Assembly (NCBI GenBank): GCA_002084805.1
Contig: NBMC01000037.1
Coordinates: 1 to 46,726 of the forward strand
Direction of reading: 5' to 3'
Source: Spirochaetaceae bacterium 4572_59
GTDB lineage: Bacteria > Spirochaetota > Spirochaetia > DSM-2461
Length of the DNA stretch: 46,726 nt
The notes under the pieces are model-generated. The model made no database searches, was not told the DNA's origin, and saw only the letters and a program-made list of their open reading frames with translations. Position 1 is the first letter of the stretch, and every line of letters begins with the position of its first letter. Of the stretch, positions 1 through 10,340 are shown piece after piece. Position numbers and translations under genes: made by a program.

Positions 1-527
1 CTACCGAAGATATAGGTTTTGTTAAAAACCTTTTTATATGATTCTGTGATTTCTTCTCCCTTATATTTGAAAGAAAAATCAAAGGGGCTATTCATTTTAT
101 CAGCTAAGAGATTGTATGAAAAATCAAGAACAACCGTTTCGTTTTCATCCTGATATGTATATAATTTTTTAATTGGATCAGTTTTTACTTTTTCTAATCT
201 GGAAAGGATTTCACCGTTCTTTGAAACTCTCAGAACTTTGTAATCATTGGTTAAAAACACAAAATAATTTTCATTCAACTGGTAAATATCCAGCCGTGGA
301 GGAAGATTAGAATAGTCCAGATTCTGATCTGAATAGCTGTTTTTGACCAGCATGGGACCGAATACGGCAAAACAAATAATAAAAATAACACCAACAAGTC
401 CGCTCATGGCCATTTTATGATTTTTCAGACGGCGCCACGCATCCTGCCAGTAAGTCAGACTGGGACGCATAATTTCAGGAATTTCTCTCGTTGCTTTATC
501 TATAAATTGAAAGTCTTTGGATTCCAT
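1..527 (-). CDS. oppC: Oligopeptide ABC transporter permease, OppC-type (partial, 5' part only)
   Basis: This is the second inner-membrane permease of a peptide importer, cut by the window edge after about 175 codons. The first ~40 residues are cytoplasmic and resemble the OppC N-terminus (the stretch RPSLTYWQDAWRRLKNHK precedes a hydrophobic helix at about residues 41-60). Instead of moving soon to the second helix, the protein continues with a polar segment of at least 110 residues (residues ~62-175) with beta-like character. That would be an extracytoplasmic insertion between TM1 and TM2. The ATG lies 3 nt after the oppB stop, so the two are co-transcribed. The identity rests on position and the N-terminal pattern; the DppC/NikC branch is equally possible. 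Confidence 0.8.
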   Translation of the reverse strand, partial: MESKDFQFIDKATREIPEIMRPSLTYWQDAWRRLKNHKMAMSGLVGVIFIICFAVFGPMLVKNSYSDQNLDYSNLPPRLDIYQLNENYFVFLTNDYKVLRVSKNGEILSRLEKVKTDPIKKLYTYQDENETVVLDFSYNLLADKMNSPFDFSFKYKGEEITESYKKVFNKTYIFG

Positions 528-530
528 GAT

Positions 531-1460
531 TTACCCTGTCTCCTTCTCAAAACGTATCCGCGGATCAATCACGGCATACAGCATATCAACCAGAAATACC
601 ATGAGTACATAGAAAGCGGCATAAAGAACTGTTACACCCATAATGGTTGTATAGTCTCTGTTTGAAACACTCTCTACAAAATAACGACCGATTCCGGGAA
701 TGGCAAAAACTTTCTCAACAACAAAAGATCCGGTCATAAGAGCCGCAACGGTCGGACCTATATAGGTGACAACGGGAATCAGAGCATTTTTTACTGCATG
801 CTTACCGATAACCGACATGGTACGAAGTCCATTAGCACGGGCAGTCCGTACATAATCCTGACGCAGAACTTCCAGCATACTGGAACGGGTAAGACGGGCC
901 ACAAAAGACAGAGAATATCCGGAGAGCGCAACCACTGGTCCGATATAACTGGCGGGACCACTAAGTCCAAAAGGAGGAATCCACCCCAGCTTACCTGCAA
1001 AGAAATAAATCATAAGTGAAGCAATCACAAAACTTGGAATTGTAACCCCCAGGGTGGCCATAAACATCACAAAATAATCGATCGGCTGATTCTGTTTTAA
1101 CGCAGATATTATCCCCACAGGAATTCCCAGCAGAATAATCATAAGAACTGCCAGACCACCCACACGGGCTGTCAGAGGAAAACCGGAAAGTATCAGATCA
1201 TTGACAGAAGTCCCGATCTTTGAGAAAGACGGTCCCAGATCAAAGGTTACCAGGCCTTTCATATAATCCACATACTGCTTCCACAGGGGATCATCCAGGT
1301 GATACTTCTCGTTCAGTACACGCATGATTTCCGGGGGTACCGGCCGCTCTCTTGTAAAAGGTCCTCCAGGAATGGAGTGCATCATAAAGAAAGTTACCGT
1401 TGCAATCAGAATGATTGTCAACAGGGAATAAATCAGGCGTCGTACGATATATTGTTTCAT
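531..1460 (-). CDS. oppB: Oligopeptide ABC transporter permease OppB
   Basis: Inner-membrane permease that pairs with OppC to form the channel of a peptide importer. At 309 residues it has the usual OppB length. It starts with MKQYIVRRLIYSLLTI, the typical N-terminal helix of the family. The ATP-binding-protein contact loop is seen as DYVRTARANGL (residues ~205-215), followed by the family signature PIGP/PGIGRYFVE. About six membrane segments are visible. It starts 62 nt after oppA, behind a GC-rich hairpin, with an AAGGAGTT ribosome site just after the hairpin's T-tract. The ATPase genes oppD and oppF are not in the window and may follow oppC. Confidence 0.93.
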   Translation of the reverse strand: MKQYIVRRLIYSLLTIILIATVTFFMMHSIPGGPFTRERPVPPEIMRVLNEKYHLDDPLWKQYVDYMKGLVTFDLGPSFSKIGTSVNDLILSGFPLTARVGGLAVLMIILLGIPVGIISALKQNQPIDYFVMFMATLGVTIPSFVIASLMIYFFAGKLGWIPPFGLSGPASYIGPVVALSGYSLSFVARLTRSSMLEVLRQDYVRTARANGLRTMSVIGKHAVKNALIPVVTYIGPTVAALMTGSFVVEKVFAIPGIGRYFVESVSNRDYTTIMGVTVLYAAFYVLMVFLVDMLYAVIDPRIRFEKETG

Positions 1461-1473
1461 ACATTAACTCCTT

Positions 1474-1502
1474 AAAAAGGGGCTGCCCGTCCGGGCAGCC
1501 CC
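1474..1502 (-). terminator. Intra-operon hairpin with T-tract between oppA and oppB
   Basis: A perfect 10-bp GC stem (GGGGCTGCCC and its complement, loop of 4) is followed on the minus strand by five Ts. It therefore looks like an intrinsic terminator placed right after oppA and just before the oppB ribosome site. Partial read-through would give more binding protein than permease, a known arrangement in ABC importers. It could also stabilise the 3' end of the oppA mRNA. Confidence 0.8.
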
Positions 1503-1521
1503 CCAAATTACAAATTATTTT

Positions 1522-3162
1522 CTATTCCTGAATGTAGGCAGTACTGAAGTCAATTTGACCCAGCATACTTCTGTCCCAACCCTTAAGTTTAGGACTGGAG
1601 AGAAAGTAATCGGTGTAGTGGTATACAGGAACGATAGGCATATCATTCATCAGAATATCCTGAGCTTTATAAAGGGCTTTATAATGTTCGGAACCATAGG
1701 ATGAAGATGCTTTTGCCATAGAGGCATTGTAGTCGGCATTGTTATAGTTCGGATCATTATAATCATTACCGTCTACAAAGATTGCCAGCAGACCCATGGG
1801 ATCCAAAAAGTCTGTTAACCAGCCACCACGGGCGACTTCATAGTTACCCTGTTTTCTGGTATCCTGAAATACGGCCCATTCCTGATTTTCGAGAGTACAC
1901 TCGATTCCCAGATTGGTTTTCCACATTTCCTGAACCATTTCCGCAACCATCTGATGACTTTCGGAAGTGTTATACATCAGTGTAAAAGAAGGAAAACCTT
2001 CTCCATCGGGATATCCGGCTTCAGCCAGAAGTTTCCTGGCTTCTTCAATAGAACCGCTGTCTGTAGAAAGACCATAGGTACCGGCAGTTTCGAAAAAGTC
2101 TGCACCCTTATCATCGGGGAATCCGGGGGGAACGAAACCGGCGGCAGGAACGTTTCCTCTTGCCAGGGCTTCACAGATTTTTTCTCTGTCTAGACCATAA
2201 GCCAGAGCTCTTCTGACTCTTGCATCACCCCACAACTCCAGATCCATATTGAAGTTGTAGTAGTAGGTTCCCAGCAGAGGATATACGTAAAATTCAGGAT
2301 TTTCTGCAATCAGAGCAGGAATTTCTGCAGGGGGAACATCATTCAGGAAGTCAAAATCGCCAGCCTGATAGGCAGTGTAGGCGGTAGAAGCCTGATCGAT
2401 AAATTTTACATTGATTACATCGATACCGACTTTGGCGACATTCCAGAAATACTCGTTCTTCTCAAGAGTCATTCCACCACCGATGGTGTAGGAAGTCAGC
2501 TTGTAGGGACCGTTTGAAACAGCCAGTTTGGGATCTTTTGCCCAGGCACCTTCGGCACCGGCAGGATCTTCAACAACAGACTGTTTGAGGGGTCTGAAAT
2601 GATAAAAAGAAGAAAGAGATACGAAATAGTCGGTAGGAGCTGACAGAGTAACTTCAAAAGTCAGGTCGTCAATAGCTCTGATTCCGACTTCGTCCAGAGA
2701 AACATCACCGTTATTGGCAGCTTCTGCATTGACAACATTGGTGTAATGCCAGATCCATCCGTATTCGGAAGCAGTATTGGGATCAATACCGTGTTTCCAA
2801 CCATATACAAAATCGTTAGCAGTCAGAGGAGATCCGTCAGACCATTTTGACTCTCTCAGGTGAAAGGTAATAACTTTACCGTCTTCAGAAACGTCCCAAG
2901 TTTTCGCAACACCGGGAACAACATTTCCGCTTCTTTCACGAACAAGACCTTCAAAGGTATTACTGATAACGTCACCGCCGTCAGAAGCACCGTTAAGGCT
3001 GGGGTCAATTGTTTTGGGATCAGAATTCAGGTTCCAGTTCATTACAACCGGACCTTTTTCGACTTCTGCTACTTCAACAGGTGCTTCTTTTTTACAGCCG
3101 GCAATCATGGCGACAGAAGCGAGAAGAGCAAAAACCATAGTACGAAATACTACTTTTTTCAC
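1522..3162 (-). CDS. oppA: Oligopeptide ABC transporter substrate-binding lipoprotein OppA
   Basis: Extracytoplasmic peptide-binding protein (SBP family 5) that delivers oligopeptides to OppBC. The N-terminus is a lipoprotein signal: a charged start, a hydrophobic stretch and the lipobox IAGC with Cys23. The mature part begins with Lys/Glu-rich residues. Family features include LRESKWSDGSPLTANDFVYGWK (residues ~102-123) and DARVRRALAYGLDREKI (~315-330). The 546-residue length is normal for OppA. It is the first gene of the operon, with an AAGGAGTATTC ribosome site and a good promoter about 30 bp upstream. Confidence 0.95.
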   Translation of the reverse strand: MKKVVFRTMVFALLASVAMIAGCKKEAPVEVAEVEKGPVVMNWNLNSDPKTIDPSLNGASDGGDVISNTFEGLVRERSGNVVPGVAKTWDVSEDGKVITFHLRESKWSDGSPLTANDFVYGWKHGIDPNTASEYGWIWHYTNVVNAEAANNGDVSLDEVGIRAIDDLTFEVTLSAPTDYFVSLSSFYHFRPLKQSVVEDPAGAEGAWAKDPKLAVSNGPYKLTSYTIGGGMTLEKNEYFWNVAKVGIDVINVKFIDQASTAYTAYQAGDFDFLNDVPPAEIPALIAENPEFYVYPLLGTYYYNFNMDLELWGDARVRRALAYGLDREKICEALARGNVPAAGFVPPGFPDDKGADFFETAGTYGLSTDSGSIEEARKLLAEAGYPDGEGFPSFTLMYNTSESHQMVAEMVQEMWKTNLGIECTLENQEWAVFQDTRKQGNYEVARGGWLTDFLDPMGLLAIFVDGNDYNDPNYNNADYNASMAKASSSYGSEHYKALYKAQDILMNDMPIVPVYHYTDYFLSSPKLKGWDRSMLGQIDFSTAYIQE

Positions 3163-3192
3163 GAAGAATACTCCTTATAAGAATTTGTAGAA

Positions 3193-3221
3193 ATTATACT
3201 CCTGAAAAAAGACTCTGCCAA
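3193..3221 (-). promoter_or_regulatory. Sigma-70-type promoter of the opp operon
   Basis: On the minus strand there is a -35 TTGGCA (3216-3221), a 17-bp spacer and a perfect -10 TATAAT (3193-3198). The expected start point lies near 3186, giving a leader of about 24 nt with the ribosome site of oppA. Confidence 0.8.
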
Positions 3222-3587
3222 TTACGTAACAAAGCATCTCAGTGGAGCTAATTATTAATTAAAACAGCATTCAGTCTATAAGTCAATGTTATGATGTGAC
3301 TTAAACACTCTCTAAAAAAGCATATAAGAATAAAATATCTGGCCTCTTTATGTATATAATATGCATACTTTTCCAAAGGGCAAAGAAGTACAGTTTTATT
3401 AGGGATATTATAAAGATATTTGCTTATATAAATACATAAAATATTCCTTATATGGATAAGATTCTCCTATTGAAAAAAAATCTGTACAAAAACGATCAAA
3501 AAGATTCCTGAAAATAGCTAACTATTCATCCCCGTTCACACAAGTCCCAAACTGAGGCTACAACATAAAATTAATAAATACGATCAC
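3222..3587. other. AT-rich intergenic region without a recognisable gene
   Basis: This gap separates the divergent opp operon and the acyltransferase gene. It is very AT-rich with many stops in all frames. I see no RNA gene or clear operator here beyond the two promoters at its edges. Confidence 0.6.
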
Positions 3588-3619
3588 TTGCAAAAGCTCC
3601 CTAATAGAGGCATTATAAT
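3588..3619 (+). promoter_or_regulatory. Promoter that would give a leaderless acyltransferase mRNA
   Basis: A perfect -10 TATAAT (3614-3619) ends 6 nt before the ATG at 3626. A TTGCAA (3588-3593) lies upstream with a long 20-bp spacer, so the -35 is uncertain. The start point predicted from the -10 box coincides with the start codon. The only GAGG is 15 nt away and upstream of the -10. Confidence 0.6.
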
Positions 3620-3625
3620 TAGTAT

Positions 3626-4507
3626 ATGTATAAATCAATTGATAAATTTCAGGCCATGGTGTCTGAAATGAAAAAGAATCTGACCGGTGATTATCAGGCC
3701 CGTCCCGACAATATCTACCTTGAGGGAGATCCAGCCAATCGAGAGATAATAGGATCCCTTCTGGATACGTTGATGAAAGCCGGTAGCGGTATCAGCGGCG
3801 TTGAAAATCTGAAGTATCTTTATAAGCAGGCCAAGGCCGGCAAGTCCTGTCTCCTGCTGATTGAACACTATAGCAACTTTGATTACCCCGCATTATTCAG
3901 ACTCATAGAGAAACACCCCGATCTGGGACCCGATATTGCCAACTGCCTCATTCCTATTCAGGGTATGAAGCTCTCCGAGGGTAGTGAACTCACGGCTACC
4001 TTCTCTAATTCTTATACAACAATCGTCATATACCCCAGCCGCACCATAGACAAAGAGACCAATCCGGAAAAACTGGAAGAGATCAAACAGATAAGTAATC
4101 CCATAAATCATGCTGCCATGAGGGAATTGACAAGACGAAAATACTCCGGAAATATCATTATTGTATTCCCGGCGGGAACACGCTACCGCCCCTGGCAACC
4201 CGATTCAAAAAAAGGTGTCAGAGAAATCTATACCTATCTAAAGGTTTTTGATTTTGTAGAGTTTATCAGTATCAACGGCAATCTTCTCGTCCCCTGCCAG
4301 GAAAACGATATGGAGAAGGATACCCTCCGGGAAGATGTGATGTATTTTACTGTTTCAAAAGCTGTAGAGGGTAAGGAGTTCCGTCAGAGCAAATTTGATG
4401 AAACACCCGAAGGTGAAGATCCCAAACAGTATGTGGTGGATCAGGTTATGGCTGAACTTGAAAAACAACACAATCTGGCGGAAGTTAAAAGAAAAAAGCT
4501 ACTTTAA
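3626..4507 (+). CDS. PlsC-like glycerol(phosphate) acyltransferase
   Basis: A 293-residue member of the lysophosphatidic acid acyltransferase superfamily, expected to transfer an acyl chain in phospholipid synthesis at the membrane. The catalytic HX4D motif is present as HYSNFD (residues 81-86). The second substrate-binding block is FPAGTR (181-186), a variant of the usual FPEGTRS. Between them is a ~95-residue segment with PSRT at 137-140. No long transmembrane helix is evident. There is no close ribosome site, and a TATAAT box ends 6 nt before the ATG, suggesting a leaderless message. The 3' end overlaps the convergent GNAT gene by 9 nt. The exact substrate is not evident from the sequence. 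Confidence 0.8.
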   Translation: MYKSIDKFQAMVSEMKKNLTGDYQARPDNIYLEGDPANREIIGSLLDTLMKAGSGISGVENLKYLYKQAKAGKSCLLLIEHYSNFDYPALFRLIEKHPDLGPDIANCLIPIQGMKLSEGSELTATFSNSYTTIVIYPSRTIDKETNPEKLEEIKQISNPINHAAMRELTRRKYSGNIIIVFPAGTRYRPWQPDSKKGVREIYTYLKVFDFVEFISINGNLLVPCQENDMEKDTLREDVMYFTVSKAVEGKEFRQSKFDETPEGEDPKQYVVDQVMAELEKQHNLAEVKRKKLL

Positions 4508-5437
4508 GGAATGACCTGTTTCGGAGAACCAGCTGGGAACATCCAGTTCCAGAGTTTGACGAAACAGTTTAAATCCTTTTCTTTTCAGATTCTCCAACAT
4601 AACATCCCCTTCGGCCTGAATAAAACAGAACAGATTTGTTACAGTTTTTTCATAGGCTATTCCGGCCGTATAATCCACCAGTCCCGAGGCAATTCCGGCA
4701 CCGCGGAATTCTGGAAGAATATACAGGCTGTCAATAAAAAGAAACAGCTGCCCCCCACTCTCATCAAAAAAAGCTGTAAGAATACCACCAACAACACCCC
4801 CGGGAGTCACAGCCTTTAAAGCAAGATCAGGACATCTTCCCCGCCAGTCATTCTTCCGGACAAGAATTCTTTGTAGATTTTCTGAATATTCCCGGTACAG
4901 TTCATCAAAAAAGTCCTGCCGGTACTGCAGGATCTCCGGATCATCCCCTTTCCTGATCTGAACAGAAAAATCCCCCAGAAACAGATCTTCCGTATCAACA
5001 GGCTCGTCCCCGGCGTCTCTGACATCCCAATATCCGCAGAGATCTGAGTACCACTCTCTGACCCGCTGCTTCATCTGCCGTTCTTTATACAGAAACCACT
5101 TTTTCTCCAGATCAGGTCTCTCTTTCAAAACATTTTTAAAGCCCCGGAACACGCCCCTGCCTGATGACAGGATTTCTCTGAGACGCTCCCTGTAGATAGG
5201 ATTTTTCAAAGCTCCTGCAAATCCTTCCATAAGCCTGAAACCATCGGAAGGTTTCCATTCCGGGAGCTGAAAATAGCGTTCTTCCGCATCCCCTGCTGCA
5301 AGGTCTTCTTTAGACAGAAATGTTTTCTGAACAATCAAGCCACTCTCACTATCAAGGAGAAGCTCTTTTTTTTGATTCTCCATACCGAAGATTATCTGGT
5401 CCATCAGTTCAGCTGTCATTTTAAATTGTCCCGGCAT
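4499..5437 (-). CDS. UPF0158-like domain fused to a GNAT acetyltransferase
   Basis: 312 residues in two parts. The N-terminal ~130 residues look like the UPF0158 family (LDSESGLIV, then DGFRLMEGF at 65-73 and GRGVFRGFKNVL at 93-104). The C-terminal ~150 residues are a GNAT N-acetyltransferase domain, with the acetyl-CoA loop in LYILPEFRGAGIASGLVDY (238-256). It should transfer an acetyl group from acetyl-CoA to an unknown amine. It starts 18 nt after the proS stop with a good GGAGAAAGG ribosome site, so it is probably co-transcribed with proS. The substrate is not predictable. Confidence 0.8.
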   Translation of the reverse strand: MPGQFKMTAELMDQIIFGMENQKKELLLDSESGLIVQKTFLSKEDLAAGDAEERYFQLPEWKPSDGFRLMEGFAGALKNPIYRERLREILSSGRGVFRGFKNVLKERPDLEKKWFLYKERQMKQRVREWYSDLCGYWDVRDAGDEPVDTEDLFLGDFSVQIRKGDDPEILQYRQDFFDELYREYSENLQRILVRKNDWRGRCPDLALKAVTPGGVVGGILTAFFDESGGQLFLFIDSLYILPEFRGAGIASGLVDYTAGIAYEKTVTNLFCFIQAEGDVMLENLKRKGFKLFRQTLELDVPSWFSETGHSLK

Positions 5438-5455
5438 TCCTTTCTCCTCATATGA

Positions 5456-7153
5456 TCAGAGACTCTGATCATCTCTCCATTTTTTTATCTCTTTTTTCAA
5501 ATTTTCTCTTTTTATATACCATTTCCGGCCGCTGCGACGGTCTCTCATATCAATTTCACCTTTTTCGATAAAATGTCGGGAAACAACCATACGCAATGGG
5601 ATTCCCAGCAGGTCCGAATCCCGGAACTTCACTCCGATAGACTCTTTGCGATCATCCAGGAGAACATTTTCCTCGCCCAGCTCACGGGCAATTTCATCCA
5701 CCACAGAACTTATTCTGGAAGATTTACCGATTCCCATCAGATAGAAGGTATAAGGTGCCAGTTCTATAGGCCAGACTAATCCCTTATTATCCCGGTTGGC
5801 TTCGGCAATACAGCTGACAAGGCGACCTAAGCCAAGACCGTATGATCCCATAAAAGGATAGTACTGCTTTCCCTTATCATCATTAAATGAAAAATTCATT
5901 TTCCTGGTATAGTAATCATCCAACTTGAAAATATTTCCCAGTTCAAAAGCCTTAACTGAATCCAGAGCCTTACCGCATCCCATACAGAGGTCACCTTCAT
6001 TCAACTGGGCAATATCTCCTGTTTCCGGAAGATCAAAATCCCGACCGAAATTGACATTTACATAATAGAAGCCATCTTCATTAAGCCCCATTGCCAGATT
6101 GGGAGTACTGACCACAAGATCATCCACAATAACCCGTACACCATCCGGAGCTGGAACAGGCGACATAAATCCCGGAATAAGCTTAAAATCCCTTAAAATC
6201 GAATCATTGGCCGGCTTGCTCACCGCACATCCAAGAATCATAGCCAGTTTATCCAAGCTGACATCATAATCTCCCCGGACAACAGCCATCACCGGTCCGT
6301 CGGCTGTCATATATACCCGGGGTTTCACAATCTTTCCAGGAGAAATATTCAGCTCTGCCGCCTGCTTCTCCAAATTTCTTTTTTCTGAAACAGACACTCT
6401 CTCCATACCATAAAGGATTTCACTGTGTGATGGTTTTACACCAATGGCAACAGAACGATTGGCCCTGTAACCGCAATGGGGACAAACCAGGACCACATCC
6501 CGCCCCTGATCATGAGGATACAAAAACTCATAAGCTTTGGATCCGCCCATCATACCAACTCCGGATTCCGCAGGAATAACAGGGATATTGCATCGTTTAA
6601 ATATATTCATATAAGAGTTGAATACTTTCGGAAAGAAGTTATTAAGCTCAGAGTAGCTACGGTGAAAGGAGTAGGCATCTTTCATAACGAACTCCCTGGC
6701 CCTGATCAACTCCGCCCGGGTACGGGATTCATCACGGAACTTGGTCTGAAACTGATAGAAAAAAATAGGGAAGTCCTTGTAGGAGTTGACAACCGACTTG
6801 GCCAACTCGACAGCCGCTTCCTCATGAGTAGGAGATAAAACCAGTTTTCTTCCCTTACTATCCTTAAAAACAACAAGAGAACCATCGACCAAATTACTTC
6901 TGCCGCTTTTTTCCCAAATAGAAAAAGGGTTGACCAGAGGAACCTGAAATTCCTCTCCGCCTATAAAATGCATCTCTTGGGCAATCAGAATTTTCAGATT
7001 ATTTATGACTTTTGTCCCCATGGGAAGAAAAGAAATCAGGCCTTTTCCAAGTATACGGATAAAACCGCCCTGAAACAGAAGAGAATTTCCCTCCAGCATA
7101 GAGGGTCCAGCCTGGTGCCGCATAGTTTTTCCGATTAAACAGGAGTATTTCAT
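5456..7153 (-). CDS. proS: Prolyl-tRNA synthetase (bacterial type)
   Basis: Charges tRNA-Pro with proline in the cytoplasm. The 565 residues match the bacterial form with an inserted editing domain. Class II motifs are visible: FLPMGTKVINNL near residue 45, motif 2 FRDESRTRAELIRAREF (~138-154), and motif 3 YGLGLGRLVSCIAE (~437-450). The middle (~230-390) carries the YbaK-like editing insert, with GDYDVSLDKLAMILGC. Cysteine pairs CPHC and CMGC flank the insert. The start MKYS fits the family's MRYS start. It has no ribosome site; a TTGACC/TAAAAT promoter places transcription start at the ATG. It heads a two-gene unit with the GNAT protein. Confidence 0.96.
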   Translation of the reverse strand: MKYSCLIGKTMRHQAGPSMLEGNSLLFQGGFIRILGKGLISFLPMGTKVINNLKILIAQEMHFIGGEEFQVPLVNPFSIWEKSGRSNLVDGSLVVFKDSKGRKLVLSPTHEEAAVELAKSVVNSYKDFPIFFYQFQTKFRDESRTRAELIRAREFVMKDAYSFHRSYSELNNFFPKVFNSYMNIFKRCNIPVIPAESGVGMMGGSKAYEFLYPHDQGRDVVLVCPHCGYRANRSVAIGVKPSHSEILYGMERVSVSEKRNLEKQAAELNISPGKIVKPRVYMTADGPVMAVVRGDYDVSLDKLAMILGCAVSKPANDSILRDFKLIPGFMSPVPAPDGVRVIVDDLVVSTPNLAMGLNEDGFYYVNVNFGRDFDLPETGDIAQLNEGDLCMGCGKALDSVKAFELGNIFKLDDYYTRKMNFSFNDDKGKQYYPFMGSYGLGLGRLVSCIAEANRDNKGLVWPIELAPYTFYLMGIGKSSRISSVVDEIARELGEENVLLDDRKESIGVKFRDSDLLGIPLRMVVSRHFIEKGEIDMRDRRSGRKWYIKRENLKKEIKKWRDDQSL

Positions 7154-7159
7154 ATGTTA

Positions 7160-7189
7160 ATTTTAGTGTACTTGAATCGAACTGGTCAA
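7160..7189 (-). promoter_or_regulatory. proS promoter, leaderless arrangement
   Basis: Minus-strand -35 TTGACC (7184-7189), 18-bp spacer, -10 TAAAAT (7160-7165). The -10 ends 6 nt before the proS ATG at 7153 and no Shine-Dalgarno lies between them, so the mRNA should start at or within 1 nt of the ATG. Confidence 0.75.
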
Positions 7190-7324
7190 GGAAAGGATCT
7201 CAAGGGAACGGAACAGTCTCTTCTGGAATAAAAAAACACTTTTAGCTAAGTCAACTCATGGTAGGATAGTCCCATAAGAGCTAGCGGTTCATAGCTATAA
7301 ACTTGGTCTTCCCATGGGATTCGG

Positions 7325-7573
7325 TTATGATTCTTTGGCCATTGTTTTCTTTACACTCATCTTTTGACCATTAACTTTCGTTTTGTGTAATTTTTTTATG
7401 GCGAGAAGCGCTTCTTTTTCATCAGGCATCACAACAAAAGCAAAACCCTTTGATTTCCTTGTTTTTTTATCCATTACAATAGTTGTGGAAGAAACAGTTC
7501 CATAGGGTGTAAACAGCTTGGAAAGTTCATTTTCTCTTGTCATTCTGGAAAGATCTGTTATTTGTATTTTCAT
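7325..7573 (-). CDS. Small RNA-binding protein with a single RRM domain
   Basis: An 82-residue protein that is almost entirely one RNA recognition motif. RNP2 is IQITDL near the N-terminus and RNP1 is KGFAFVVM in the middle, followed by a basic tail KKTMAKES. Such proteins bind single-stranded RNA in the cytoplasm. I chose the ATG at 7573 because the RRM begins there. The reading frame stays open to 7783 and could add 70 residues, but that part is not recognisable and overlaps the probable enolase promoter. Neither start has a strong ribosome site. It is divergent from eno. Confidence 0.8.
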   Translation of the reverse strand: MKIQITDLSRMTRENELSKLFTPYGTVSSTTIVMDKKTRKSKGFAFVVMPDEKEALLAIKKLHKTKVNGQKMSVKKTMAKES

Positions 7574-7724
7574 ATAAACCAATGTAGCAGATTTTACATA
7601 GAGATAATATATGAACCCAAGCATACATTTATTGACAGGAACTCCATATCTCCCCCTCGGACTACCAGATTCCTTTAATAACTCTACATAAAGCAAATAA
7701 TCGTCATAAGATAGCTCGGGAAAC

Positions 7725-7755
7725 TTGACTTTAACCTCATGATTACACATATTAA
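7725..7755 (+). promoter_or_regulatory. Probable enolase promoter
   Basis: TTGACT (7725-7730) is a good -35. The matching -10 is less clear: CATATT at a 17-bp spacing or TATTAA at 19 bp. The leader then contains a small CCCTG/CAGGG hairpin and the TAGGAG ribosome site of eno. Confidence 0.4.
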
Positions 7756-7819
7756 TAGAACGCGGATAAATAAACCCGCCCATATAGACCCTGCTCTGTG
7801 AAACAGGGCTGTTAACTAG

Positions 7820-9133
<1,314 letters not shown>

Positions 9134-9159
9134 TAATCTTATTTTATTGATAAGTAATA

Positions 9160-9191
9160 ATCCCCGAAGCTGATGCTCCGGGGATTTTTTT
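9160..9191 (+). terminator. Intrinsic terminator of eno
   Basis: ATCCCCG pairs with CGGGGAT, extended by AGC/GCT across one mismatch, and is followed by seven Ts. It lies 27 nt after the eno stop. Confidence 0.9.
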
Positions 9192-9210
9192 ATTTCCGGT
9201 TTTTAGATTA

Positions 9211-10305
9211 TCAGCGCCAGCGTTTCAAGCGTTTCAGAACATCCTCTTCCTGCTCGTCAGAATCACAGCCGGTCCATAGCAGAAGCCCCTCGGGAGACAT
9301 CTCATCCATAAAGGTTTCCAGCTCTTCCAGAGCAACATCCACAATCACCGGCATTTTAGCTTTCTGCAGTTTTTTCAGAAAGGGAATCCATTGCATAATG
9401 GGCTGATCTTCCCCCACGCCCTGAACCCATTGAATAGCATCAATCTCCGGTACAGTCAGAATAGAATCGATATGCTTAGACACACCCTTCCCGTCCAGAT
9501 GGAAGATATTAGTGTCCATAGCTTTAACCTCCTTCTGCAGAATAGGCAAACAGTACTCATCAAATAACTCTCTTCCGATAAGGGATGAAAAATCATTACT
9601 GGGAATGTGGAGTTTTCCGGCAGAAGGAACACCCATCCAGTTTGCAGAAGGATGGCCCTCAGCGCTCAGGATATCATGAAAATGGTCAAAAATTGCTTGA
9701 AAATCTCTAGTAGAAATATCAATCAGTTTCTTGAGCAGTTCCGGATTGAGATAGAAATCCAGGCAGACTTTATCATTCCCCCGCCAGGAGGCAACAAAGT
9801 CCATTCCAGGGTGAAAATCCGTATAACCGACAATATAACGACCGTCACAACGGTCCAGAGCCAGACGGGTCAACTCTTCAATTTTTTTAAAATAGACATT
9901 CTCTTTATCCATTACAATCTTATCCAGATCTTCTTCCGACTCAATTTGAGGATAAGTCCATGATGTAATTTCTCCAAAATCAATCTTTTGGCCGCAAAAC
10001 CCCTGAAGAATGTCCGGCCCCAGATTCGGATCAAAAATTGGAAATGTCTCTCCTCTAAAAACCTTATTTTTATTTTGCTCTATAAAAGATTCTACCTGAT
10101 ACTCTGCATCAAACCAGCGGGATTTCAAATCCGGCCAAGTTTTAGCTGAACTTTCATTGTGATTAAATTGAGCATTATGATGATGGAAACGTACCGGAGG
10201 GCGGTCAATAATATCCGAGAGGTACCATGCTTCTATACGCGCCATCGACTCTTCAAAGTCAGGTTTCCATTTAAAATTTGTAGAACTCCAGTCCCCTTTT
10301 ATCAT
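9211..10305 (-). CDS. Uroporphyrinogen decarboxylase-fold protein, probably not a haem enzyme
   Basis: About 364 residues with the overall pattern of the URO-D/methyltransferase superfamily: an alpha/beta-barrel style layout, a FHLDGKG segment and a C-terminal block with MPVIVDVALEEL and LLLWTGCDSDEQEEDVLKRL. Members next to LacI regulators are common in sugar-catabolic loci, and many act as corrinoid methyltransferases or on unknown small molecules. I place the start at 10305 because AAAGGAG lies 7 nt upstream; longer starts would run through the operator. A LacI gene sits just upstream, and a perfect 14-bp palindrome lies in the promoter. The substrate is unknown. Confidence 0.7.
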   Translation of the reverse strand: MIKGDWSSTNFKWKPDFEESMARIEAWYLSDIIDRPPVRFHHHNAQFNHNESSAKTWPDLKSRWFDAEYQVESFIEQNKNKVFRGETFPIFDPNLGPDILQGFCGQKIDFGEITSWTYPQIESEEDLDKIVMDKENVYFKKIEELTRLALDRCDGRYIVGYTDFHPGMDFVASWRGNDKVCLDFYLNPELLKKLIDISTRDFQAIFDHFHDILSAEGHPSANWMGVPSAGKLHIPSNDFSSLIGRELFDEYCLPILQKEVKAMDTNIFHLDGKGVSKHIDSILTVPEIDAIQWVQGVGEDQPIMQWIPFLKKLQKAKMPVIVDVALEELETFMDEMSPEGLLLWTGCDSDEQEEDVLKRLKRWR

Positions 10306-10340
10306 ATCAATCTCCTTTGTCAGATGAAACATTTTATTAT

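Noticed and set aside
7574..7783. 70-residue N-terminal extension of the RRM protein
   Set aside because: No family match, overlaps the likely eno promoter, and the RRM domain starts exactly at the inner ATG.
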